Source: Neorhizobium galegae bv. officinalis
GTDB taxonomy: Bacteria; Pseudomonadota; Alphaproteobacteria; Rhizobiales; Rhizobiaceae
Direction of reading: 5' to 3'
DNA: 64,000 nt
Assembly: GCA_000985875.1 (NCBI GenBank)
Contig: CCRI01000015.1
Coordinates: forward strand, 1 to 64,000
Below the pieces are notes generated by a model that was given only the letters and a program-made list of their open reading frames with translations, was not told the origin of the DNA and ran no database searches. This document shows, piece by piece, positions 17,495 to 25,426 of this stretch (position 1 is its first letter; every line of letters starts with the position of its first letter). The position numbers and the translations under genes are program-made.

Positions 17495-18388
17495 ATGATC
17501 GACAAGCTGGAATTTTTCATTGCCCTGGCGCGCGAGAGCCATTTCGGCCGGGCGGCAGAGGAATGCGGCATCTCGCAGCCTTCGCTTTCGGCCGCGATCC
17601 GTCAGCTCGAAGAACAGCTCGGCGTGCAGCTCGTGGTGCGCGGCTCGCGCTACCAGGGACTGACGCCGGAAGGCCAGCGCGTGCTGGAATGGGCAAAACG
17701 CATCGTCGGCGATGCGCGCACCATGCGCGAGGAAATGCGCGCCGCCCGCAAGGGGCTTGTCGGTCATATCAGGCTGGCGTCGATCCCGACGGCGCTGGCG
17801 ATGATCCCCAGATTGACCGAACCCTTCCAGGCAAAGCACCCGGAGGTCACCTTTTCCGTCGTCTCGCGTAATTCCCTGCAGGTGCTTTCGCAACTCGACA
17901 ATTTCGAAATCGATGCGGGCATCACCTATCTCGACAACGAGCCGCTGGGACGGGTGACGAGCGTGCCGCTCTATTCGGAGCGCTACAATCTGGTGACGGC
18001 CGAAGGGGCGCCTTATGCCGACCGGGAAAGCGTGACCTGGAAGGAGATGGCCGATCTTAGGCTCTGTCTATTGACGCCGGACATGCAGAACCGCCGGATC
18101 ATCAACCAGCACCTCGCGGAAGCGGGGGTGACGGTGAGGCCGATGCTCGAATCGAACTCCATGGTGGTGCTTCTCTCGCACGTGGGGACCGGGCGCTGGG
18201 CGAGCATCATGCCACGCAACGTGGCGCGATCATTCGGGTTTACAAAAGAAATCAGGACGATCCCGCTCGTCGATCCGGAAGCCACGCATATCGTCGGACT
18301 GGTTGCGACACACCGCGAGCCGTTTACGCCGCTGGTGTCGGCCCTGCTTCACGAGGCTCGCAGCCTCACTCCCGCTGCCATGGCTTGA
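17495..18388 (+). CDS. LysR-family transcriptional regulator, likely regulator of the fds operon
   Basis: A 297-residue LysR-type regulator. The N-terminal helix-turn-helix is clear (ARESHFGRAAEECGISQP then SLSAAIRQLEEQLGVQLVVR, residues 10-50), followed by a long linker helix and a two-lobed effector-binding domain starting near residue 88 (LVGHIRLASIPTALAMIP). ATG 17495 is preceded by GGAGG. It lies directly upstream of fdsG on the same strand. In other bacteria an FdsR of this family controls formate dehydrogenase, and a T-N11-A palindrome overlaps its own stop codon (18387-18403), so fds control is a reasonable inference. The effector is unknown. Confidence 0.88.
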   Translation: MIDKLEFFIALARESHFGRAAEECGISQPSLSAAIRQLEEQLGVQLVVRGSRYQGLTPEGQRVLEWAKRIVGDARTMREEMRAARKGLVGHIRLASIPTALAMIPRLTEPFQAKHPEVTFSVVSRNSLQVLSQLDNFEIDAGITYLDNEPLGRVTSVPLYSERYNLVTAEGAPYADRESVTWKEMADLRLCLLTPDMQNRRIINQHLAEAGVTVRPMLESNSMVVLLSHVGTGRWASIMPRNVARSFGFTKEIRTIPLVDPEATHIVGLVATHREPFTPLVSALLHEARSLTPAAMA

Positions 18389-18403
18389 TAGCTTTTGTCT
18401 ATC
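18387..18403. promoter_or_regulatory. candidate LysR-type operator (T-N11-A palindrome)
   Basis: GATAG-N7-CTATC is a perfect 5-bp inverted repeat containing the LysR-type T-N11-A core (T18389 to A18401). It overlaps the regulator's stop codon and is centred about 63 bases before the start point predicted from the hexamers at 18423-18451, the usual position of a LysR recognition site. The function is inferred. Confidence 0.55.
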
Positions 18404-18422
18404 GTGTAACCGATCTGCTTTA

Positions 18423-18451
18423 TTGACGGTGGAGGCCCCGGTTGCGACATT
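18423..18451 (+). promoter_or_regulatory. candidate promoter of the fds operon
   Basis: TTGACG (18423-18428), a 17-base spacer and GACATT (18446-18451) form a good -35 with a weak -10, as expected of an activator-dependent promoter. Transcription would start near 18458, leaving a 5' untranslated leader of about 110 bases before fdsG. Confidence 0.4.
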
Positions 18452-18474
18452 CCATTCCCAGTAGGCGAGGTACG

Positions 18475-18487
18475 ATTGTCGGACAAT
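18475..18487. repeat. perfect palindrome in the fdsG leader
   Basis: ATTGTC-G-GACAAT, an inverted repeat of 6 bp with a single central base, lies 17 bases after the predicted start point. It could be an operator for a second regulator. It is too short and too weak to be a terminator. Confidence 0.4.
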
Positions 18488-18570
18488 TTCGCCAGCTTTC
18501 TGATCCCGTACGGTAGTAGTGGCGCCGACGCCCGACACCGGAAACGGATCAGCCCGGGAGGCTACAGACT

Positions 18571-19050
18571 ATGAATATGCGAATTTCCGCCGGTGAATTC
18601 ACCGAGCGGTCGCTTCAGATCATCAGGGATCTGAAGCATCTGGAAGGCCCGATGCTGCCGATCCTGCATGCGATCCAGGCGGAGTTCGGTTATGTGCCGG
18701 ATGAGGTGAAGCCGGTCATCGCCAGCGAACTCAATCTTTCGCGCGCCGAAGTGCATGGCGTCGTCACCTTCTATCACGAGTTCCGCGACCACCCGGCCGG
18801 CCGGCATGTGCTGAAACTCTGTCGCGCCGAAGCCTGCCAGTCGATGGGCAGCGACCGCATCGCGGATCGCGCCCGGCAGCTTCTCGGCATCGACTTTCAC
18901 CAGACGACACTCGACGGCGCGGTGACGCTGGAACCCGTCTACTGTCTCGGGCTCTGCGCCTGCGCACCCGCCGCGATGCTCGACGGCGAAGTTTATGGCC
19001 GTGTCGACGAGCACTGTCTTTCCGAAATCGTTGCGGAGGCACGTCGATGA
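18571..19050 (+). CDS. fdsG: NAD-dependent formate dehydrogenase gamma subunit
   Basis: A 159-residue NuoE-like protein holding one [2Fe-2S] cluster in a thioredoxin-like fold. The four ligands are visible as C84-x4-C89 (CRAEACQ) and C125-x3-C129 (CLGLCAC). In the FdsABG complex it passes electrons between FdsA and the FMN of FdsB. The start ATG 18571 follows GGGAGG by 8 bases. It overlaps fdsB by 4 bases (ATGA), so the subunits are translationally coupled. NuoE of complex I is excluded because the next genes are fdsB and fdsA. Confidence 0.93.
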   Translation: MNMRISAGEFTERSLQIIRDLKHLEGPMLPILHAIQAEFGYVPDEVKPVIASELNLSRAEVHGVVTFYHEFRDHPAGRHVLKLCRAEACQSMGSDRIADRARQLLGIDFHQTTLDGAVTLEPVYCLGLCACAPAAMLDGEVYGRVDEHCLSEIVAEARR

Positions 19051-20603
19051 CGGTGACGATCTACGTGCCGCGCGATGCCGCAGCGCTCGCGCTCGGAGCC
19101 GAAAAGGTGGCAAATGCGATTACCCAGGAGATCGCAGCCCGCGGCCTCGATGCAAAAGTCGTGCGCAACGGCTCGCGCGGCATGTTCTGGCTGGAGCCGC
19201 TGGTCGAGGTGCGCACGGAGCATGAACGTATCGCTTACGGGCCGGTCAAGGCTGGAGACGTCAAGGGCCTGTTCGATGCGGGTTTCCTGGAAGGTGGACA
19301 GCATGCTTTGCATCTCGGGCCGACCCACGACATTCCGTTCCTGCGCCAGCAGACGCGGCTGACTTTCTCGCGCTGCGGCGTCACCGATCCGCTGTCGCTC
19401 GACGACTATCGCCACTACCAGGGGCTGAAGGGCCTCGAAAACGCGATTGCCATGACGCAGGCGCAGATCGTCGCCCAGGTGACCGACAGCGGCCTTCGCG
19501 GTCGCGGTGGCGCCGGCTTCCCGACCGGCATCAAATGGAAGACGGTGATGGATGCGGCGGCCAGCCAAAAATACATCGTCTGCAATGCGGACGAGGGCGA
19601 CAGTGCCACGTTCGCGGACCGGATGATCATGGAAGGCGACCCCTTCGTGCTGATCGAGGGCATGATCATTGCCGGCATCGCGACGGGCGCCACCAAGGGC
19701 TATGTCTATACCCGCTCGGAATATCCGCACGCGATCGCGACGATGACAGAAGCCGTCAAGATCGCCCGCGCCGCCGGCATTCTCGGACCGTCGGTGATGG
19801 GCTCAGTGCATGCCTTCGACATGGAGATCCGCTCAGGCGCCGGCGCTTATGTCTGCGGCGAGGAGACCTCGCTGCTGAATTCGCTGGAAGGCAAGCGCGG
19901 TATCGTGCGCGCTAAGCCGCCGCTGCCGGCGCTGCAGGGCTTTCTTGGCCGTCCGACCGTGGTCAACAACGTCATCTCGCTCGCTTCCGTGCCGGTCATC
20001 ATGGATCGCGGGGCTGCCTTCTACCGCGATTTCGGCATGGGCCGTTCGCGCGGCACGATCCCGATCCAGATCGCGGGCAATGTCAAATACGGCGGGCTAT
20101 ACGAAACGGCCTTCGGCCTGTCGCTCGGAGAGATCGTCGATCATATCGGCGGCGGCACGGCGACCGGGCGGCCGGTGAAGGCTGTGCAGGTGGGCGGACC
20201 GCTCGGCGCCTATTTTCCGCGCGCGCTGTTCGATACGCCGTTCGACTACGAGGCCTTCGCGGCCCGGGACGGGCTGATCGGCCATGCCGGCATTACCGTG
20301 TTCGACGATTCGGCCGACATGCTGAAGCAGGCGCGGTTCGCGATGGAGTTCTGTGCCATCGAAAGCTGCGGCAAGTGCACGCCCTGCCGGATCGGTTCGA
20401 CCCGCGGCGTCGAAACGGCCGACAAGATCGCTCAGGGCATCGAGCCGGAGAAGAACAAGGCGCTGCTGGCGGATCTCTGCAACACGATGAAGTTCGGTTC
20501 GCTCTGCGCGCTCGGCGGGTTTACGCCTTATCCGGTGATGAGCGCGATGAACCATTTCCCGGAGGATTTTGAGCCGGCTCCGGTGGTGGAGGCGGCTGAA
20601 TGA
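19047..20603 (+). CDS. fdsB: NAD-dependent formate dehydrogenase beta subunit
   Basis: A 518-residue NuoF-like diaphorase subunit that binds FMN, NAD+ and a [4Fe-4S] cluster and reduces NAD+. It has an extra N-terminal thioredoxin-like stretch (about residues 1-90, without cysteine ligands), the NADH/FMN loop GLRGRGGAGFPTGIKW, the GAYVCGEETSLLNSLEG block, and the cluster ligands C441, C444, C447 and C487 (ESCGKCTPCRIG and SLCALGG). It overlaps fdsG by 4 bases. A palindromic repeat of about 177 bases separates it from fdsA. Confidence 0.94.
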   Translation: MTVTIYVPRDAAALALGAEKVANAITQEIAARGLDAKVVRNGSRGMFWLEPLVEVRTEHERIAYGPVKAGDVKGLFDAGFLEGGQHALHLGPTHDIPFLRQQTRLTFSRCGVTDPLSLDDYRHYQGLKGLENAIAMTQAQIVAQVTDSGLRGRGGAGFPTGIKWKTVMDAAASQKYIVCNADEGDSATFADRMIMEGDPFVLIEGMIIAGIATGATKGYVYTRSEYPHAIATMTEAVKIARAAGILGPSVMGSVHAFDMEIRSGAGAYVCGEETSLLNSLEGKRGIVRAKPPLPALQGFLGRPTVVNNVISLASVPVIMDRGAAFYRDFGMGRSRGTIPIQIAGNVKYGGLYETAFGLSLGEIVDHIGGGTATGRPVKAVQVGGPLGAYFPRALFDTPFDYEAFAARDGLIGHAGITVFDDSADMLKQARFAMEFCAIESCGKCTPCRIGSTRGVETADKIAQGIEPEKNKALLADLCNTMKFGSLCALGGFTPYPVMSAMNHFPEDFEPAPVVEAAE

Positions 20604-20640
20604 TGGCCCTGCGCGCGTCAGTTCCGGCTGAACTCCGGAG

Positions 20641-20817
20641 CACCCCCCTCTGCCCTGCCGGGCATCTCCCCCTCAAGGGGGGAGATCGGCTGGAGGCTTG
20701 CTCTCCGCTTTCCATTGTACCTCGCATCCTCCGTGTCGGCTCTGTTGAAGCGGCGGTTCCGCCTTTTGTGATCTCCCCACCTGAGGGGGAGATGCCCGGC
20801 AGGGCAGAGGGGGGTGA
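20641..20817. repeat. large palindromic intergenic element between fdsB and fdsA
   Basis: The two arms (20642-20686 and 20771-20817) are near-perfect inverted copies of each other. Each arm also contains its own small hairpin (CTCCCCCTCAAGGGGGGAG in the left arm). The central 84 bases are unrelated to the second copy at 23845-24002, but the arms match it almost base for base. It resembles the palindromic RIME/BIME-like mosaic elements described from rhizobia; the exact class needs a search. It lies within the operon, so it would be transcribed as a long hairpin. Confidence 0.85.
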
Positions 20818-20867
20818 CTTGCTCCGAGGTCAAAGATTCAATTCCATTTTCGTACAGGAGACACACA

Positions 20868-23747
20868 ATGTCCCTCGTTCATGAAATCGACTACGGCACG
20901 CCTGCCTCGCGCTCCGAAGCGCAGGTGACCCTCACCATCGACGGCCGCGCCATCACCGTGCCGGAAGGCACGTCGATCATGCGCGCTTCGATGGAAGCCG
21001 GTATCAAGGTTCCGAAACTCTGCGCCACCGACATGGTCGACGCCTTCGGGTCGTGCCGCCTCTGTCTCGTCGAGATCGAAGGCCGCAACGGAACGCCCGC
21101 ATCCTGCACCACGCCGGTCATGCCGGGCATGGTGGTGCATACGCAGACCGGCCGGCTGAAGGACATCCGCAAGGGGGTCATGGAGCTCTATATCTCCGAC
21201 CACCCGCTCGACTGTCTCACCTGCGCCGCCAACGGGGATTGCGAGTTGCAGGACATGGCGGGTGCCGTGGGCCTTCGCGATGTGCGTTACGGCTACGAGG
21301 GCGACAACCACGTCAAGGCTCGCAACGACGGTGCGATCAACGCCAAGTGGATGCCGAAGGACGAGTCGAACCCTTATTTTACCTACGACCCGTCGAAATG
21401 CATCGTCTGCTCCCGCTGCGTGCGTGCCTGCGAGGAAGTGCAGGGCACGTTCGCGCTGACGATCGAGGGCCGCGGCTTCGGCAGCCGCGTTTCGCCCGGC
21501 GCCCACGAACTTTTCCTCGATTCCGAATGCGTTTCCTGCGGCGCCTGCGTGCAGGCATGCCCGACGGCGACGCTCACCGAAAAGTCGGTCATCGCGATCG
21601 GCCAGCCGGAACATTCGGAAGTCACCACCTGCGCCTATTGCGGCGTCGGCTGCTCGTTCAAGGCGGAAATGCGCGGCGAGGAGCTCGTGCGCATGGTGCC
21701 CTGGAAGGATGGCCAGGCGAACCGCGGCCATTCCTGCGTCAAGGGCCGCTTCGCTTATGGTTATGCGGCCCACAAGGATCGCATCCTCAACCCGATGATC
21801 CGCGAGAAGATTTCCGATCCGTGGCGGGAAGTGACCTGGGACGAGGCCTTTTCTCACGTGGCTTCCGAGTTCCGACGGATCCAGTATCAATACGGCCGTG
21901 AATCGATCGGCGGCATCACCTCGTCGCGCTGCACCAACGAGGAGACCTTCCTCGTCCAGAAGCTGATCCGCGCGGGCTTCGGCAACAACAATGTCGATAC
22001 CTGCGCCCGCGTCTGCCATTCGCCGACCGGTTACGGTCTCGGCCAGGCCTTCGGCACGTCTGCCGGTACGCAGAACTTCGACTCGGTCGAGTATACGGAC
22101 GTCGTCATCGTCATCGGCGCCAACCCGACCGATGGCCATCCGGTGTTCGGCTCGCGGCTCAAGAAGCGGCTCCGTCAGGGTGCAAAACTGATCGTCATCG
22201 ATCCGCGCCGCATCGATCTCGTGCGCACGCCGCATGTGGAGGCCGATTATCACCTGCCCCTGCAGCCGGGCACCAACGTGGCCGTGCTGACCGCGCTCGC
22301 CCATGTCATCGTCACCGAAGGCTTGTTCGACGAAAAGTTCATCCGCGAGCGTTGCGACTGGTCCGAGTTCGAGGACTGGGCGGCCTTTGTTTCGGAAGAC
22401 GCACACAGCCCGGAGGCGACCGAGACATATACCGGCGTGCCGGCGGATCTCGTGCGCGGTGCGGCCCGGCTTTACGCCAAGGGCGGCAACGGGGCGATCT
22501 ATTACGGTCTCGGCGTCACCGAGCACAGCCAGGGTTCGACGACCGTCATGGCGATCGCCAACCTTGCCATGGTGACCGGCAATCTTGGTCGCCCGGGTGT
22601 CGGCGTCAATCCGCTGCGCGGCCAGAACAATGTCCAGGGCGCCTGCGATATGGGTTCGTTCCCGCACGAACTGCCGGGCTACCGCCATATCTCGGACGAT
22701 GCCACCCGCGACATTTTCGAAAAGCTCTGGGGTGTGACGCTCAACAACGAGCCGGGCCTGCGCATCCCGAACATGCTGGATGCGGCCGTCGAAGGCACGT
22801 TCAAGGGCATCTACATCCAGGGCGAGGACATTCTCCAGTCCGACCCGGACACCAAGCACGTCTCGGCCGGCCTTGCCGCGATGGAATGCGTCGTCGTCCA
22901 CGATCTCTTTTTGAACGAGACCGCCAATTACGCGCATGTCTTCCTGCCGGGATCGACCTTCCTTGAAAAGGACGGCACGTTCACCAATGCGGAACGCCGC
23001 ATCAACCGCGTGCGCAAGGTGATGAGCCCGAAGAACGGTTATGGCGACTGGGAAGTCACCCAGAAGCTGGCGCAGTCGATGGGATTGAACTGGAATTACG
23101 CGCATCCGTCTGAGATCATGGACGAGATCGCCGCATCGACGCCGAGCTTCGCGCTGGTTTCCTACGACTATCTCGACACGCTGGGCTCGGTTCAGTGGCC
23201 GTGCAACGAGGCGCATCCGGTCGGTTCGCCGATCATGCATGTCGATGGTTTCGTGCGCGGCAAGGGTAAGTTCATCCGCACCGAATATGTGGCGACCGAC
23301 GAACGCACCGGTCCCCGCTTCCCGCTGCTGCTCACCACCGGCCGCATCCTCTCCCAGTACAATGTCGGTGCCCAGACGCGGCGGACCGAGAATGTCACCT
23401 GGCATGCGGAAGACCGGCTGGAAATCCATCCGCATGATGCCGAACAGCGCGGCATCAAGGAAGGCGACTGGATCAAGCTTGCCAGCCGTTCTGGCGACAC
23501 GACGCTCAGGGCACTGATCACCGATCGGGTCGCGCCGGGCGTGGTCTACACGACCTTCCATCATCCCAACACGCAGGCGAACGTCATCACCACCGACTTC
23601 TCCGACTGGGCGACCAACTGCCCGGAATACAAGGTGACGGCGGTGCAGGTGTCTCCCTCCAACGGCCCGACCGAGTGGCAGAGCGACTACGACGAACTGT
23701 CGCGGCGGTCTCGGCGGATTGCGGGGAAGCTGGAGGCGGCTGAGTGA
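20868..23747 (+). CDS. fdsA: NAD-dependent formate dehydrogenase alpha (catalytic) subunit
   Basis: A 959-residue molybdenum bis-MGD enzyme oxidising formate to CO2. Domains in order: a [2Fe-2S] ferredoxin fold (about residues 18-95, CGSCRLC-type cysteines), a His-Cys3 [4Fe-4S] site (DHPLDCLTCAANGDC), two further [4Fe-4S] sites (CIVCSRCVRACEE and CVSCGACVQACP), the proximal [4Fe-4S] site CAYCGVGCS, then the molybdopterin domains. The Mo ligand is C383 in CARVCHSPTG, followed by H384, so this is a cysteine rather than selenocysteine enzyme. ATG 20868 has CAGGAG upstream; an earlier in-frame start at 20814 would lie in the repeat. Palindromic elements flank it on both sides. Confidence 0.96.
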   Translation: MSLVHEIDYGTPASRSEAQVTLTIDGRAITVPEGTSIMRASMEAGIKVPKLCATDMVDAFGSCRLCLVEIEGRNGTPASCTTPVMPGMVVHTQTGRLKDIRKGVMELYISDHPLDCLTCAANGDCELQDMAGAVGLRDVRYGYEGDNHVKARNDGAINAKWMPKDESNPYFTYDPSKCIVCSRCVRACEEVQGTFALTIEGRGFGSRVSPGAHELFLDSECVSCGACVQACPTATLTEKSVIAIGQPEHSEVTTCAYCGVGCSFKAEMRGEELVRMVPWKDGQANRGHSCVKGRFAYGYAAHKDRILNPMIREKISDPWREVTWDEAFSHVASEFRRIQYQYGRESIGGITSSRCTNEETFLVQKLIRAGFGNNNVDTCARVCHSPTGYGLGQAFGTSAGTQNFDSVEYTDVVIVIGANPTDGHPVFGSRLKKRLRQGAKLIVIDPRRIDLVRTPHVEADYHLPLQPGTNVAVLTALAHVIVTEGLFDEKFIRERCDWSEFEDWAAFVSEDAHSPEATETYTGVPADLVRGAARLYAKGGNGAIYYGLGVTEHSQGSTTVMAIANLAMVTGNLGRPGVGVNPLRGQNNVQGACDMGSFPHELPGYRHISDDATRDIFEKLWGVTLNNEPGLRIPNMLDAAVEGTFKGIYIQGEDILQSDPDTKHVSAGLAAMECVVVHDLFLNETANYAHVFLPGSTFLEKDGTFTNAERRINRVRKVMSPKNGYGDWEVTQKLAQSMGLNWNYAHPSEIMDEIAASTPSFALVSYDYLDTLGSVQWPCNEAHPVGSPIMHVDGFVRGKGKFIRTEYVATDERTGPRFPLLLTTGRILSQYNVGAQTRRTENVTWHAEDRLEIHPHDAEQRGIKEGDWIKLASRSGDTTLRALITDRVAPGVVYTTFHHPNTQANVITTDFSDWATNCPEYKVTAVQVSPSNGPTEWQSDYDELSRRSRRIAGKLEAAE

Positions 23748-23844
23748 GGAGCGTTCTGCAAAGCAGACGAAAAGCCAACGATTTGGCTTTTCGAGCGACG
23801 AACGCCCGGAGCCATAGCGAAGGGCAGGCTGTCGGCGCGCGCCA

Positions 23845-24002
23845 TACCCCCCTCTGCCCTGCCGGGCATCTCCCCCTCAAGGGGGGAGATCGACTCGCGG
23901 CAACGCCTCGCCTTCGACGAGTGCAGAGAATTGGGCGAAGACGGCGCTTCTTGCCAATCTCCCCCCTTGAGGGGGAGATGCCCGGCAGGGCAGAGGGGGG
24001 TA
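23845..24002. repeat. second palindromic element, between fdsA and fdhD
   Basis: The arms 23845-23890 and 23957-24002 are inverted copies and almost identical to the arms of the element at 20641-20817, in the same orientation. The central 66 bases differ from the first copy. The right flank also shares CTTGCTCC followed by a related GTC with the first copy, so the element may extend about 15 bases further. It ends 18 bases before fdhD, which lacks a good ribosome-binding site. Confidence 0.85.
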
Positions 24003-24020
24003 TCCTTGCTCCAACGTCCA

Positions 24021-24848
24021 ATGGCTGAATTCCCCACCACCGCCATAGCCCCGGAGATCGCGCGCCGTAACGGCGTGACCCGCGCCGGCTCGCGGGTAGT
24101 ACCGGAGGAGGTGCCGATCGCCTTTTCCTATGGCGGCTCGACGCATGCGGTGATGATGGGCTCTCCGGCGGATCTCGAGGATTTCGCGGTCGGCTTCAGC
24201 CTTACCGAAGGCATCATAACGTCGATGGCGGAGATCGAGAGCATTTCCGTTGTCGAGGAAGGTGCCGGTCTCGATGTCCAGGTGATGCTTCTCGAAGACA
24301 AGGAAGACGCATTGCGCGCCCGCCGGCGGCATATGGCGGGGCCGGTCGGTTGCGGGCTCTGCGGCATCGAGTCGATCGAGCAGGCCATGCGTCCGGTGCC
24401 GGATGTTTCTGCGGTGGCGATGGCCTTGAGCCCGAAAGAGGTGAGCGAGGCGGTCGCGGCACTCAACAGCGCGCAACCGCTGCATCGGGAAACCCATGCG
24501 GTTCACGGCGCCGGTTTTTATCTGCCGGGCAAGGGGCTGGCTGCAGTCCGCGAGGATGTCGGACGGCACAATGCGCTCGACAAGCTTGCCGGAGCGGTCA
24601 TCCGCGAGGGCATCAAGGGTTCTGAGGGCGTCGTGGTCGTCACCAGCCGCATCTCGGTCGAGATGGTGCAGAAGACGGCGATCCTTGGAAGCCCGGTGCT
24701 GATCGCGATATCCGCACCGACGGCGCTTGCCATCCGCACGGCGGAAGAGGCGGGCATGACACTGATCGCGCTGACGCGCGGCGAGGATTTCGAGATTTTT
24801 ACGCGTACCGATCGCATCACCACTGGAGTTGTCGCCGATGTCGCATGA
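24021..24848 (+). CDS. fdhD: formate dehydrogenase accessory sulfurtransferase FdhD
   Basis: A 275-residue FdhD protein (called FdsC in the fds operon). It carries the CxxC motif in GPVGCGLCGIESIEQ (about residues 110-124), the persulfide-carrying cysteines with which FdhD moves sulfur from IscS to the molybdenum cofactor of formate dehydrogenase. Conserved blocks VREDVGRHNALDKLAG and SSR-like VVTSRISVEMVQK are also present. ATG 24021 fits the family N-terminus. Its start region lacks a clear ribosome-binding site and follows the palindromic element by 18 bases. It overlaps fdsD by 11 bases. Confidence 0.94.
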   Translation: MAEFPTTAIAPEIARRNGVTRAGSRVVPEEVPIAFSYGGSTHAVMMGSPADLEDFAVGFSLTEGIITSMAEIESISVVEEGAGLDVQVMLLEDKEDALRARRRHMAGPVGCGLCGIESIEQAMRPVPDVSAVAMALSPKEVSEAVAALNSAQPLHRETHAVHGAGFYLPGKGLAAVREDVGRHNALDKLAGAVIREGIKGSEGVVVVTSRISVEMVQKTAILGSPVLIAISAPTALAIRTAEEAGMTLIALTRGEDFEIFTRTDRITTGVVADVA

Positions 24849-25197
24849 CCAAAGCCCCGAGCAACTGGTGCTCGACAAACTGGTCCGGATGGCCAACCAG
24901 ATCGCCACCTTCTTCCTGTCGCAGCCGGAAAAGGTGCGCGCCGAAGGCGTCGCGACGCATATCAACAAGTTCTGGGAGCCGCGCATGCGCCGGCACCTTT
25001 TCGAGCATCTCGACAAGGGCGGGGCAGGGCTGCTGCCGCTCGTCGTCGAGGCTTCGGCGCTGATCCGCCGGCCGGAGGCCAAGGTCGGAACGGGCGTCGG
25101 CGTCGGCCAGGATGCGGCGCAAGGTGCGCCGGGCGGCAAGGGGCCTGCCGAAGGAGAATCGCTTTCCGAGCCGAGCATTCCGGAGAGCGCCGCCTGA
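24838..25197 (+). CDS. fdsD: formate dehydrogenase delta subunit
   Basis: A 119-residue FdsD protein. The conserved core LVRMANQIATFFLSQP followed by THINKFWEPRMRRHLFEHL (about residues 12-60) identifies the family; the C-terminal 45 residues are a low-complexity Gly/Ala/Glu-rich tail that is longer than in most homologues. FdsD is thought to assist maturation or stability of the FdsABG complex. ATG 24838 overlaps the end of fdhD by 11 bases, so it is translationally coupled, and it is the last gene of the operon. Confidence 0.9.
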   Translation: MSHDQSPEQLVLDKLVRMANQIATFFLSQPEKVRAEGVATHINKFWEPRMRRHLFEHLDKGGAGLLPLVVEASALIRRPEAKVGTGVGVGQDAAQGAPGGKGPAEGESLSEPSIPESAA

Positions 25198-25282
25198 ATT
25201 CATCCATCCGGCAGGTCAGGGGCCGGAGGGGGATAGATTGCTCCGCACGGAAATGTGAGGATAAAAACGGAGGCGGCTCCGA

Positions 25283-25309
25283 TTGACGTCGTGGGAATCC
25301 GGACTAGAT
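25283..25309 (+). promoter_or_regulatory. candidate promoter of the aldo/keto reductase gene
   Basis: TTGAC (25283-25287), a 16-base spacer and CTAGAT (25304-25309) resemble the rhizobial sigma-70 consensus CTTGAC-N17-CTATAT, one base short in spacing. The predicted start is about 110 bases before the gene. Confidence 0.35.
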
Positions 25310-25426
25310 TGCGTTCCGGAGCCCGAAGCCGTTTTCTCTTACGGGACGCACGCGCCCGCGTGTCAGGTCCGGCTCCGAACGACTGTTTTTATCTCTTCAT
25401 ATCTTCAGTGCACACGGGAGCTTTCC

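Noticed and set aside
20838..23564. 908-residue open reading frame on the minus strand opposite fdsA
   Set aside because: It is a mirror of the biased codon usage of fdsA on the plus strand, has no recognisable motif, and fdsA has complete functional motifs and a good ribosome-binding site.
20868..23747. Possible selenocysteine formate dehydrogenase
   Set aside because: The molybdenum ligand is encoded as cysteine (C383, TGC), and no in-frame TGA occurs within the gene.
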